Shown one piece after another: positions 11,067-21,384 of a stretch of DNA of 64,000 nt. The DNA is from Blasia pusilla (taxonomy: Eukaryota; Marchantiophyta; Marchantiopsida; Blasiales): NCBI GenBank assembly GCA_050084515.1, contig CM114274.1:992001-1056000 (forward strand), in the 5' to 3' direction. How positions within the stretch are numbered: the stretch's first letter is position 1; each line of letters opens with the position of its first letter. The notes beneath the pieces are model-generated. The model saw only the letters and a list, made by a program, of their open reading frames with translations, did not search any database and had not been told where the DNA came from. A program made the position numbers and the translations under genes.

Positions 11067-11478
11067 GTCGTGCGCATACACATCGTTGTCATCGAACATA
11101 CACATAAACACGCACAATCCCATGCTAACTCATGGCATCCAAACAACGAGACGAGAAGTACCAAAATATCTCCAATAAATCAAATAGATCTCACATCACA
11201 TCTCTCTCAACATCTCACACCAAGCTCTCCATGGTGTGCACTCTCTCTCATGTCAAACCAAAACCACTCTCCTAATGAGAGGCTTGGGTTACACACACAA
11301 GGTAAGCAAGACCATAGCTTTTCCGCCGCATGCCAACAGGTTCAACAAAGAGAGAACGGAAACTTACCCGAAATAGTAAGCTTCTCTATATGGCTCCAAA
11401 TGAGCCGAAAAAAAAGGAAAACTTGCTCTTTGAGGTTTCCCGTGGTCTCAACAGGTCATCCTCAACCTTCTTAGGATA
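11067..11478 (-). mobile_element. Inverted A-family LTR fragment
   Basis: Read on the minus strand this is the end of an A-family LTR. It matches 21600-22062: the tail segment ending in GCGCACGACA (minus-strand end at 11067) and, before it, the core with its CTCTCTTTGTTGAAC and AAATGAGCCGAAA words. The LTR start ('CACGTCTTTTAGG') is missing; the match stops at about 11478 at the reverse transcriptase fragment. Confidence 0.75.
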
Positions 11479-11631
11479 TCCTCTAGTATCTCGTTTGAGT
11501 TGGTGATGATGCCCTTCGATCTATGTAATATGCCTTCGACATTCACCACATTGATGAACTCTATCTTTCATAAGGATACGGATGAGTATGTGATCATCTA
11601 CATAGATGACACACAGATTTACTCTATCGTA
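11479..11631 (+). pseudogene. Short reverse transcriptase fragment (C type)
   Basis: A plus-strand piece of about 150 bases reads MMPFDLCNMPSTF, TTLMNSIFHK and YVIIYIDDTQIYS, the catalytic palm of a chromovirus-type reverse transcriptase (Y-I-D-D kept). It is cut on the right, directly after the palm motif, by inverted A-family LTR tail sequence starting 'atcgtacgcatacac'. The minus-strand RT at 22063-22229 is cut at the same codon by the same LTR tail, see the findings. Confidence 0.85.
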
Positions 11632-11944
11632 CGCATACACATCGCTACACAACATACATCGCTGTTACTGAACATACACATAAATATGCACGATCCCATG
11701 CTAACTCATGGCATCCAAACAAAGAGACGAGAAGTACCAAAATATGTCCAATCGCCCCCCTAGTTGGTGGTTAGGTCCCTCTAATTCCAGATAGCCATCT
11801 ATCCCTACCTACCATGACATACATCTCTCGGACGCTGAGAGCAAAAAGTTCGGGTGCTCATGTGGCCCTATCATTAGTTCCCTTCTTGTCATCCATATCA
11901 CACACACAAGTTGGAATCTAGAACTACCTACTTTATGTACATGT
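11632..11944 (-). mobile_element. Inverted A-family 3' untranslated region plus LTR tail
   Basis: On the minus strand this region matches 21090-21384: the 3' untranslated words 'ggatgacaagaag', 'gtccgagatgtatgtcatgg' and 'tagggatagatgg', then the LTR-tail segment from 'ggacatattttggtac' to 'gcgtacgata'. It continues without a break from the PHD fragment at 11945-12235. Confidence 0.8.
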
Positions 11945-12235
11945 GGGACACATCCATCGTCCCTGAGGAACCCTAGTGAGAGATGATGTCAAACATGTCA
12001 TATGCCATCCTCTCGAACACCCATCATAGACTAGCATAGTGGTTGACCACGGGCGGAACCACACAACATACATCGCAAGCCTGCAAAAACAAGTGTTTAG
12101 CTCGGATCAACTATAATGTCAATGTTAGGAAGGTGACATTGCGCACAGTTACGCACATGGTTCTTCCAAACCATACCATCGCGTCCCTCCAATAAGAGAG
12201 TACGAGAAAAGACGTCACATATTCCACATCCTTAT
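11945..12235 (-). pseudogene. Third copy of the A-family PHD-finger C-terminus
   Basis: Minus-strand reading from about 12190 gives DAMVWF/DGMVWK-type linker sequence, HVRNCAQCHLPN and then the start of the PHD finger R-C-M-L-C-G-S-A-R-G. A one-base deletion shifts the frame after this. The remainder still encodes, in the next frame, the second Cys pair with one Cys changed to Tyr (Y-D-G-C), the G-W-H, the following Cys and the last C-P-T-C. A TAA stop replaces a Leu codon before the finger. The 5' side joins the ParB/methylase-like fragment at about 12235. Confidence 0.75.
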
Positions 12236-12769
12236 CTCCTCCCTCGGATGATCCTGGCGTCTCCTACTTTTGCTTCTCCCGAGTTTGCTATCGGCTTGTT
12301 GGAGTCTCGGTTACCTTAGAGTTCACAGTCATTTTCTTTGACGAGGACTTGGGCCGGCCCTCTTGCCCCTTGTAGACTCGGCCTCTCCCCTTGAAGACTC
12401 AGCCTCTTTTCTTGAAGACTCGGCCTCAAAATTCCTAGACCCCTTTGCCTTTGCTTTCAAACCCGCTGTGGATTTGTCCTTGGCGGTGACTACCTTGGAC
12501 ACCAACTCAAATGTCTCCATGGCTTGCTCCTCCGCATCTCCTCCAAAAAAATTGTCAGTCTTCACGAAGTTTGGAATGTCGTCCCTGCCAGCGACGATAA
12601 CGTCATACACCACGCACAAGTTCTTGTCTGTCATCTCCTCTCGGTCGTTGAAGTCCAACCAGATTGGAAAATTCAATACCTCCCACTCAGACATGTCCTG
12701 CCCCATCTCCATGTCGTATATGGAGAATTCCTCGCCATCGGGAGGAGAAGCCCATAATTTGCCATAATT
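12236..12769 (-). pseudogene. Second copy of ParB/methylase-like central domain
   Basis: The minus-strand frame (start near 12775) reads GKLWASPPDGEEFSIYDMEM, then PIWLDFNDREEMTDKNLC and DDIPNF, clearly homologous to 6655-6860. It goes on through a Ser/Glu/Lys linker and past the stop with ETPTSR, matching 7100-7180 as well. The copy starts abruptly at the A-family LTR start (12770) and ends at the PHD fragment. Its linker is different in sequence but alike in composition. Only this part of the gene is present. Confidence 0.8.
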
Positions 12770-13270
12770 TGCCACGTCTTTTAGGATAGATTGGTGAGAT
12801 CTAGTGGAGTGCCTTCATGAGTAGTGGAGGATAAACTCAAGAGGTTGAGGATGACCTACTGAGGCCCTGGGAAACCTGAGAAAGTAGGTTTCTCCTTTAT
12901 TTCGGCTCATTTGGAGCCATATTTAGGAACTTACTATTTTAGGTGAGTACCATTTTGAGTATATGATCGAATTTATATTTTTGGTAAGTGGCCCTTGACC
13001 TCCTACATCAGGTCAAGAGCCAAGGAGGTGACTTGGAAGCATAGGTTACCATGGAGAGAGCTTGGGAGAGGGGAGGGATATACCTCAACGAGAGAGAGCT
13101 TGAGAGCTCATTCTCTCTTTGTTGAACCTCTTGGCACGAGGCAACACAGCTATGGTCCCTTGCTTTGTGAGTGTAATCCAAGCCTTTCATTTGGAGAGTG
13201 GGTTTGGTTTGACATTGAGAGAGACATGTGAGAACTACGGTGTTGTGAGAGAGATTGGATCTTATTTTAC
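12770..13270 (+). mobile_element. Element A: 5' LTR core
   Basis: Begins TGCCACGTCTTTTAGG and matches 21385-21937 along its length, including 'tttcggctcatttggagccatat', 'aagtggcccttgacctcctac' and 'tgttgtgagagagattggatcttatttta'. The match stops at about 13270, so the final 125 bases present in the 3' copy (the tail) are missing here. The five bases before this end (TAATT) and the five after the 3' LTR (TAGTA) differ, so no target duplication supports a single intact insertion. Confidence 0.8.
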
Positions 13271-14880
13271 AAAGAGAGAATGAGTGAGTGAGAGAGCTTC
13301 ATGGGGGAGCTCGCTGGTTTCTTGATGTTTGGTACAGGTTAGGAGACCATGTTCCCCGCTTCATGGCTTATGGGAGTGCTTACCGGAGCAAGAGCCGTTC
13401 AAGTTTGCTGTTTTTCTTTGCTGATTTTTTGTACGTGAGAGTGGCACGCGGAAGCGCTGCCCAATTTTTTTAGGAATTGAGTATGGGGGCGGATTGCTCC
13501 ATGCCGATGCTCCATGCCGGTGCTCTCAAGAGCACCATATAGGTTGCTGATTTGTGTTCTCACAGGTTTTACATTTTTGTTGGGAGAAATCAGCACGGAA
13601 GCGCTGCCAAATTTTGTGTAGGAGAAAGAGACATTGGGCTTTACAAGTCCCTGTCAGTTTTTCCAAGAATGTTAGATTTAAAATATTTTTGATGTTATCA
13701 TAGATCATGAAGTTGTGCACGTTGTGCAACAAACAATGCAAAATTTAGAGTTTTGAGCAAAAAGTTATGGTCAATCTTTGCAAAATTGCCATTGCTAGGC
13801 GATTTGTAGGGTTAAAATTGTTCAAACCCTAAACCTGCCATCGCGCTGGCGGCAGATTTTGCCGTCATAGTCACTGTCAATGGTCCGCCGTCGAAGGTCA
13901 ATTATCACTATCAATGGTCAACCATCATTGTCAACCGTCCACTGCCCACCGTCCACCGTCAGCCGTTGCCATCGCCTAGCCTTGCTCAGAGCCGCGTTTG
14001 GCCGTTGACCACCCTTGGTTGCCATTGCCGCCATTTTAGAGTGGAGGGTCTTCCATGACGACCGTTGATTCTATGACTTGCGTCGCCACCACGTGCTTTT
14101 TTTTGGCTGCCATCGTCATTGCAGTTTTGTCATCAACCTGTGATGGCAGATGACCTCGGGTTATGGTGTTTGAGTTTTCATTTCATGCTGCTATGTTGGT
14201 AGCCGGTCGACGACGATCTAGTACCATGCCGTGATGCATGTAGCCGCTACCCGCCGCCAATTTTTGCACCGTGCCGCTCATGGCCGCACCGCATTGTCTC
14301 GATCGTGGAGCCGCTTCTTTTCTAAGGAGCAAAGCATTTGTATTGCTAATTGAGGAGGGTATGCCGCCGAGAGTTGTACCCCATTCTCGAGTGTCATGCC
14401 ATTTGTAGCCGTTCCGTGCCGCCAGTGCCGCACCTGACCGCTAGACTTGCACTGCACATCGAGGAGGTTTGAGCAGCGTCAGTACGAGAGAATTACGACT
14501 TGCTGATTGGAGGAGTTGTCTTCATGACTGAGTTGGGGTCGAGATTTGCAGTTGCTGAGGAGCGACATCGACATTATTGTGAGGTTACCCATTTTGGTCT
14601 CTTACCCTACATGTGTGAGGGATTTTCCGGATATTGGGAAGTTATTTGGGTTATTGGGTTTCGTGCTAATGCTGAGAGCATCGATGATGTATGGGTTTAG
14701 GGGACATAGACCTGTGTGGGATGTCTAATGGTGAGGATGGTTTGTCGATGAGATAATAGATCAGTTGATTTGCCGTACCACGCTGCTTGTTGCCGCAGAG
14801 CACACGTCTCAGTGAGAGAGTGCAGATTGAGTGCCGCATGTTTAGTTTGAGTGATTGAGTGATTACTTGCGAAATTGGGA
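13271..14880 (+). other. Element A: leader region without a gene
   Basis: No conserved reading frame was found. A paired 'gcggaagcgctgccaattttt' word occurs at 13448 and 13599. From 13850 to 13985 there is a degenerate run of 'gtcaaccgtc/ggtcaac/ccgtcc' words, and 14030-14460 is rich in GCCGC and CCGCC. I found no clear primer-binding site after the LTR core. It is taken as the untranslated leader because gag follows on the same strand. Confidence 0.5.
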
Positions 14881-16570
14881 ATGATCGTATGAGAGGGGCA
14901 CGAGGGGCACGAGGGGCACGAGGGCCATCACGGCGTCCTTTCGGGATTTTGAGAGGTTTACCCGGAGTGGTGCAAGGTTTCGAAGGTCTCCACGTGAGAG
15001 ACCACCTCGATCTCCTTCTGTGTCACCTTTAGACAAGGGGGAGCATGTAGAGGAGTGTGTTAGTGATCCACCGTACACAATGAGTGATCTTACTTGTTGG
15101 GCGTACGAGATGGACGACCGGGGTAGAGGACCGCGTAGGTTTCCAAGTGTTGTAGGCACTATAGAGCTACATGACTTCATTGTGGAATTTAGGAGTTCGT
15201 GTGACTCACGTGCTAGGAACTCTAGAGAGTTCAATTTGTTTATAACATGCAACGGTATCTTCCAGCATTTAGAGGGAGCACCCATGGAAAATTATCATGA
15301 GTTCTCCTACATATATGCCCAGGAGATTGAGGCATGGCGACTCTGCTATGACCCACACTATATGTCATGGACGGAGCCGTTCCCAAATGAGGAGGAGGAG
15401 TCAAGAGAGACTCCTTCCTCTTCCACTAGTGATGTTTTAGGAGGGGTCACTCGCACTGGAGCAGTTGCATTGTCTAGTCGAGTTAGTCCCAGGTTCAACC
15501 CCATGGTTGAGTTCTTCGTTGAGTTGAGGGAGAGCTACCACCGGGTATGGACGGAGAAGTTGCGGAGCATCCATGACTTCTAGAGGCGCCCGGGTGAGAG
15601 TTTGCGTGAGGCTTACACTCACTTGCGCCGGTTGATCAACGTCACTCAGGGGGTGACAGAGGCTCAGGCTATCTAGTTATGGTACGCGATGCTAGACCAG
15701 ACCCTGCGGACACGGGTGCATGAGGGGTGCTTCTTATGAACACCTCCCCTACATTGAGAGATGTTTTTAGGACCGCCGAGAATATTGAGCGCAACATTGC
15801 AGAGGAGAGCGTAGCCACCATGAGTTCTGGGCGAGAGTAGTCATGATTGTCTGTACCACCAATGCAACAACGTGGACTCCGAGATAGGTCGAATGTGGCA
15901 CCACGAGCTTAGGGAGGATAACGCGAGGTGCCACAGAGACCTGCGCCTTCATAAACGGCTCAGCAGCATCCGCCTATGATTACTTGTTGGTCATGTGGTG
16001 GAGCCCATCATTAGCGTGATTGCACTCGTCAGGGTCATGGATGTGTGCCTCAGCATGGAGAAGGAGATGGTGCTGCACCAAGAGGTTATCAGTGTGACTA
16101 TTGTTAGAGGTATGGTCACACACACGCCAGGTATTTCAATTTACACCCTGAGTTACCTCGGATTGAGGGCTAGAGAGGGCACCCGAGCGAGTAGCCGGTT
16201 TGGGTGGGCCTAGAGATCATGCACCTAATGGTCCCGTTAAGGGACGATGAGCTAGAGTTGCCCAACAGGATGGTGGAGCTGGATTTGCTCGACAAGATGG
16301 TGGAGCTGCCCATGGAGGAGATAGAGTCCCATCACCTACACGCATTGAGGGAGATGCCAGGCGTGAGGCTAGGATGGATGCTCAGATAGAGCAGTTACAC
16401 GAGCAGATTGCTGCTATGGCATTGAGGTTACCCGATGCCGGATCTATGGCATCGACATCATATGGAGTAGCCAGAGATATGGATGATCCAGGTTGGATGT
16501 GCGGGGTTGCCCAGATGGAGGTTGCCGCAGTTGTGACACATGGAGCAGCTGCAGAGTTGGATCCATAGCA
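14881..16570 (+). pseudogene. Element A: gag with CCHC knuckle
   Basis: The gag protein packages element RNA in virus-like particles. A triple 'ggggcacga' repeat at 14896 starts the region. The frame 15020-15583 reads the capsid part (SVVGTIELHDFIVEF, ITCNGIFQHLEGAPMENYHEF, AQEIEAWRL and SPRFNPMVEFFVELRESY); element B has the same order. A TAG at 15581 stands where B has CAA. Downstream, in fragments, are LREAYTHLRRLI and the zinc knuckle C-W-S-C-G-G-A-H-H-x-R-D-C (about 15985-16020). Further pieces run to about 16570, where a coiled-coil-like QIEQLHEQIAAMAL occurs. The true start codon is lost: a TGA lies just upstream in frame. Confidence 0.75.
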
Positions 16571-16689
16571 AGGGGAAGCCAGGAAATAGACCAAGTTTCC
16601 TCATTCTTTCACGATGTTCGAGGTGATGAGGACCCCATCAATGGGTCCTGATTAGAGTTGTTGGAGAGTTGGTGATGTTATTAGTGTGC

Positions 16690-17450
16690 ATGCATGGAGG
16701 GCAATGGGAGAAACGAGTGCAACAACTCCTATTGTTGATGCTCAAGAGGAGCATGTGTCGAGTACGATTGTGGGGACGGCCACGATAGTGTACCATGCTC
16801 CACTATTTTCTGCTTCCCATGTTATGACATAAGGAGGTACGCCTGCCAAGGTGTTCCAGATGGTTGCTACGCTATGTGAGCGTGGCATTGGAGTTTGTGC
16901 ATCACGTTCTGAGGTGATTGCAGAGGAGGTGATGGACCTGCCCTTGGAGCTTGAGTTGTCCATGTCAGATTCATGGCAGGCTGCGGCTACTAGGATGGCG
17001 GAGATGCCGGCTAGACCCGCGGATTCTCCTAGTGTTGTGTTGCTGGATAACCGGGGAGAGGTCTTCAAGTTGGTGAGTCCCAGAGGTAGAGCTTTTAGTC
17101 CAAAGCACGTCTTGTTGGATTCAGGAGTGCAACCCCTCATGTTGGGGAAAGCGTCATTTAGAGGATTGGGCTTGACGAGAGCCGATGCGGAGCGTTTTGC
17201 ATTCCGGATACATACATCCTTGGATGGAGCAAGTACCACATAGTATATCACCCGACAAGAGGTCGTGGTGAGGATTTTCCCGGGACATCCTCTAATGAGT
17301 CCGTGGTACGAGCCAAGGCTATAGTGACTAATGTAGAGTCCTACGATGTCTTGGTTGGTGGAGTAGTGTTATACCCGATGGGGTTTTCCCTGGATTACTA
17401 GGAGGATTCAGCGTCCTACAGACCAAGATGGCAGTCAAGTGATGGGTGCC
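16690..17450 (+). pseudogene. Element A: aspartic protease
   Basis: A frame from 16851 to 17243 contains FSPKHVLLDSGVQPLMLGKA, the D-S-G active-site loop of a retroviral-type protease, preceded by an acidic linker. It continues past a TAG at 17241 into pieces that read IFPGHPL and, near 17345, a 'YDVLVG' strand typical for the second half of this fold. The protease would cut the Gag-Pol polyprotein. The order gag, protease, methyltransferase is clear because all lie on one strand with no foreign sequence between. Confidence 0.7.
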
Positions 17451-17716
17451 TTGGCTCATTACCCGTTCGATTCATACGTGCAATGATGAAGTGATGGCCA
17501 AGAGAGATGGCGACCTTAGCAGCATTTAGCAATGCCATCACTTGGGCTAGTGATTTGATTGAGGGCCATGTCCATGCAAAGGATACTCCTGACATTTCTA
17601 TGGAGAGGAGTGTCATGGTAGCCGCATCAGTCTATGGAGGAGAGGTGCCGTTTTGGGGCTCGACTGAGGAGCTTCAACGCTTAGCCACTGAGCATGTGTA
17701 GACCGTATGGAGCGAG

Positions 17717-18800
17717 ATGTTTGCACCAAAGTGTGACGAGTCAGAGGAACCCCAAGTAGGCAGGAGTGCTGCTATGACCCCTTTAGACACCACCTCAATT
17801 GTGTGGTGCATCCTAGAGGAGGATATTCGAGTGTTTGATCTCTTTGGAGAGATCAACATTGGGTTAGTTGTTGTTTTGCAGGCAGGTGTACGCGTGCAAC
17901 AGTACGTGTATATGGAGATTGATGATGTTGCAAGGCGCGCTTTAATTCACCATGTGGCGCAGTAACGCCTCCATTTTCCCGACTTGTTGACTGCATCCAC
18001 TATCCAGGGATACCAGAGTTCCCTACCGAGGCATATTTCATTGCTGGGGGCGTAGGACTTGGAGCGGGTAGGGGCCATAGATTTGGTCATTGTTGGTTGG
18101 CCATGTCAAGGCCAATCAAGTGTTGGATCAGGTAGCGGGTTACGTGACACTTGGTCTAGGTTATTTTGAGAGCTGATGCGGATTTTACGACACTTGTAAG
18201 AGCATCAGTCTTGTTCTCCAGCATACATTTTGGAGAATGTGCCGATTTTGGGCGATTTGAGGTCTTGCGTGGTGACGAATGCACATCAAGTGTGCGCATG
18301 GATCGGCCCGGCAGTGTTTTTGGATGCGGCAAGTATAGGTTTAAGAGCACACGCCCGCATCTTTGGTGGAACAACTTGGTATCACATGAGGTTTTGCGAA
18401 GGGCGTATGCGAGAGTGGAGCGCCCCTCCGATTTGTTGGTGGATTCTATATTGGATCCGGGCCGTCGATCAGAGGCAGTGAGGCACGATGATTGACCGCC
18501 GTTGACTGTGGTTAATAGGCTTGGCATGCCACGGATAGCCTTTCCCACATTGGTGAGTTTTCCCGCTTCCTATGCATTCAAGGAGGTCGGACCTATCTTG
18601 GTTTGGGATGACCAGGTACAGAGGTTGGTGGAGCCCAACGCCAATGAGCGAGAGCGAGCAATGGGATTCCCCACCAGAGTGACGCCACTACCATCACTAT
18701 CAAAGGCATCACGACATCATGTCTTGGGTCAGGCGATGGACTTGAACTGTTTGACATGGATTTTCATCTTAGGAGTAGTTGAGCAGCGTTGTTTGAGAAT
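17717..18800 (+). pseudogene. Element A: C5-cytosine DNA methyltransferase
   Basis: A DNA (cytosine-5) methyltransferase domain, which transfers a methyl group from S-adenosylmethionine to cytosine. Motif I reads V-F-D-L-F-G-E-I-N-I-G-L (17830-17866), followed by the acidic strand Y-V-Y-M-E-I-D-D. Motif IV is I-D-L-V-I-V-G-W-P-C-Q-G, with the catalytic Cys codon at 18104-18106. Motif VI is A-Y-I-L-E-N-V-P (Glu codon at 18233). A motif VIII-like R-A-H and a target-recognition stretch follow, with one frameshift near 18350. The C-terminal NERERAMGFP and HHVLGQAMDLNCLTW correspond to motifs IX-X. Up to about 18350 the frame is kept and only stops interrupt it (17963, 18045 region, 18167, 18196). 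The domain lies between protease and RNase H of the same element. All key residues are visible, so the family is sure; this copy is dead. Confidence 0.88.
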
Positions 18801-18935
18801 GCGACAGATCACAAAAGTTGCGTTGGTGAGCCCCATGAATACCGAGACGGTTGAGATAGTGGCTGAGACCAGAGGAGATCGACACACCAAGGATGATTGG
18901 GAGAGACATCCTTGGACTTCTTGGGATGTTTTGCA

Positions 18936-19536
18936 GGTACGCCAGGAGATAGTAGCCACAGCGTTAAGCTCGATTGCAAAGCCGTTGATCTTGCTGACCT
19001 CGGTGGATCAGGAGTGGCATTGGGGGGATGAGCAGGAGAGAGCATTTCAACTGCTCAAGGACATATTGACATCCGCGCCTATATTAAGGAGACCGATCAG
19101 AGGACATCCTTTCCAATTGCATACCGATTGGAGCATGTTAGGGCTTGGAGTTGTGCTCATCCAGCATGACGATGATGGTAGAGAGTTCGTGGTGGCTTAC
19201 GCTAGTCGCTCGAACAACGCTGCAGAGACGAAGTGTAGCTTGTATGAGAGTGATTGCTTGGCTGCGGTGTGGGCTATCACACATTTCAGATGTTATCTAT
19301 TCGGAAATCCCTTTATCATTATTACTCATCATCATCCACTTAAGTGGTTGATGTCGTCCAACAAGCTTACAGGGAAGCTCTTGAGGTGGGCTCTTTTGTT
19401 GCAAGAATATGACTTCCATGTGGTGCATAGACCTAGGACGCTCAACCAGGATGCAGATGGTTTGAATCGTAACCCATGCCTGAGTCAGCGAGATGCGATT
19501 GGAGCTCGTTGGCATGATGAGAGTGATGAGGAGTAG
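18936..19536 (+). pseudogene. Element A: RT connection and RNase H
   Basis: The frame that starts with the methyltransferase C-terminus passes into LILLTSVDQEWHWGDEQERA and F-x-L-L-K-D-I-L-T-S-A-P-I-L, the connection segment of a gypsy RT. RNase H follows with QLHTDWSMLGLGVVLIQ (first Asp), FVVAYASRSNNAAETKCS, YESDCLAAVW (Glu) and IITHHHPLKWLM (normally T-D-H; Asp changed to His). The polymerase palm and fingers of reverse transcriptase are absent: the break lies at about 18935, after a short segment of the methyltransferase side. So this copy lost its RT by deletion. Confidence 0.85.
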
Positions 19537-20700
19537 GTGTCAGGATGGCATGCGTCAGCCTATTTGGGCTTGTTGGCTATGGAGAGCCAGATTGCTAAGA
19601 CTTCGATGGCGAAGTCTGATGGAGAGTCCTTAGATCCAGAGGCTGGTGAGGAGACGATATGTGGCCAAGACATTCACGACAATGGAGTGGTCTTGGAGTA
19701 CTTGCGTACTGGCAGCGTCGCGAGCACAGTGGATGCTAGAGAGCGAGATTGGATCCTACAGCGAGCCAGACGGTTCCGGTGGGAGGGGACACATGTGTTG
19801 CAAGTGTGGGAGGATGGTAGAGTGCGAGTAGTGCCTCATCCTTTGCAGAGAGCACGTTTGGTGCATCATGCCCACGAGGAGTTGGGTCATTTAGGAGTGA
19901 AGCGGATGTACAGATTGCTCCAAATACAGTATTGATGGCGAGGCATGCAGACTGACGTTCAGCTGTTTGTTGCTAGATGCATGGTGTGTGATCGAGTCCG
20001 ACTCCACAGTTGCATCCACTTCCGATCATGGGTTTAGGTTACAAATGGAGTTTGGATTTTGAAAGACCTTTGCCTTTGACGGAGCGCCATAGTCGTTATG
20101 TGTTGGTGATGGTCGAGCACTTCTCGAAGTGGATAGAGTTGGTTGCATTACCTGACAAAGCAAGTGAGGGAGTAGCCTATACCTTCCTATATCAAGTGCT
20201 GAGTCATTACGGTACACCAGCTAAGGTGTTGACAGACTAGGGTATAGATTTCCACAAGAAATTTCAAGCCTTGCGTGATCAGGCACTGATCGATCACCGC
20301 ACTACTTCGCGAGATCATCTTGAGGCGGATGGACTAGCGGAGCGGGTTGTATAGACGGTGAAGAGAGGACTACACAAGTATGGCTTGGAGAGAGGTCACA
20401 TAGGAGATTGGGACCTTCAGTTGCCATGGTTGGCGATGGGATACAGATTCAGCACGCACGCATCCTTAGCGTCTTTCTCAACGTACGTGTTGCTTTATGG
20501 CCGAGAGCCAAATTTACCTACGGCCATTCGTCGAGATGTTGGTGAGGTGTTGAACCTTGATGAACCTGATGTATGGATGCAACCATGTTCTCAGAGGGCT
20601 GAGTTGTTTTGGAGAGTGATGCCCATGGCGTTTGAGAACTTGGCGATTGCGCAACATCAGGATACGTTGAGGTATGCGACTATTCGGGGAGGTGGTTAAC
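19537..20700 (+). pseudogene. Element A: integrase
   Basis: Zinc-binding part: H-H-A-H-E-E-L-G-H and, after a TGA at 19933, F-V-A-R-C-M-V-C-D, giving the HHCC pattern. Core: W-S-L-D-F in the frame from 20010 (first Asp), VLTD before a TAG at 20237 (second Asp; the stop replaces the usual Gln) and A-D-G-L-A-E-R-V-V (catalytic Glu). The stop at 20353 (TAG) stands where element B has CAG. It continues through GLERGHIGDWDLQLPWLAMG and FSTYVLLYGREPNLP, then the C-terminal linker to the PHD finger. Confidence 0.88.
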
Positions 20701-21076
20701 AACCTACTATCCGGAGGTTTCATCAAGGAGACTATGTCTAATTGCAGCGGACGGCACCCACGATGTTGGATGTGATTGCAAGGCGTGCGTGAGGTTTTGC
20801 CATCCGGTGTTGTCTTATTGGAGGCACGATGGTATGGTTTGGAAGGACCATGTCCGTAACTGTGCACCATGTCATCTTCCGGACATTGACGATACAATTG
20901 ATCCGAGCTTAGCAGTAGTTCCTGCATGCTTACGGTGTATGTTTTGTGGTTCTGCCCGTGGTGCAGCCACTATGCTAGTCTGTGATGGATGTTCAAGAGG
21001 ATGGCATATAGCATGTTTGACGCCATCTCTTACTAGGGTTCCTCATGGATTATGGATGTGTCCCAGATGTACATAG
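20701..21076 (+). pseudogene. Element A: integrase C-terminus with PHD finger
   Basis: After the integrase a GDYV-type barrel segment and DGMVWKDHVRN lead into a PHD finger that ends the polyprotein. The Cys4-His-Cys3 pattern is complete: C-M-F-C (20936), C-D-G-C, S-R-G-W-H, I-A-C, and W-M-C-P-R-C just before the stop at 21074-21076. PHD fingers often bind the histone H3 tail, so the likely role is to guide the integration complex to marked chromatin, as chromodomains do in chromoviruses; this role is inference. Frames shift near 20770. Two more copies exist, at 30096-30176 (truncated) and 11945-12235 (minus strand). Confidence 0.88.
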
Positions 21077-21384
21077 CGTAGGTAGTTCTACATTTCGACT
21101 TGAGTCTGGGATATGGATGACAAGAAGGCGACTAACGATGGGGCCACATTAGCACCCGACCTTCTTGCTCTTAGCGTCCGAGAGATGTATGTCATGGTAG
21201 GTAGGGATAGATGGATATTTGGAGTTAGAGGGACCTAACACCACCTAGGTTGGCGATTGGAGATATTTTGGTACTTGTTGTCTTTTTTTTGGATTTCATG
21301 AGTTAGCATGGGATCGTGTGTGTTTGTGTGTGTGTTCGGTGACAACGATGTATGTTATATAGCGATATGTATGCACATGATAAT
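21077..21384 (+). mobile_element. Element A: 3' untranslated region and extra LTR-tail copy
   Basis: The first 165 bases are untranslated element sequence shared with the inverted copy at 11760-11940. From about 21245 ('gattggagatattttggtac') to 21383 the sequence repeats the last 125 bases of the LTR that follows (21938-22062). So a copy of the LTR end lies directly upstream of the LTR start. No clear polypurine tract was seen before 21385. Confidence 0.7.

Noticed and set aside
11990-12110. Intron-like insertion before the minus-strand PHD copy ('tttttgcag')
   Set aside because: Alignment with the element A copy is base for base; the stop is a TTA to TAA change and no extra sequence is present.
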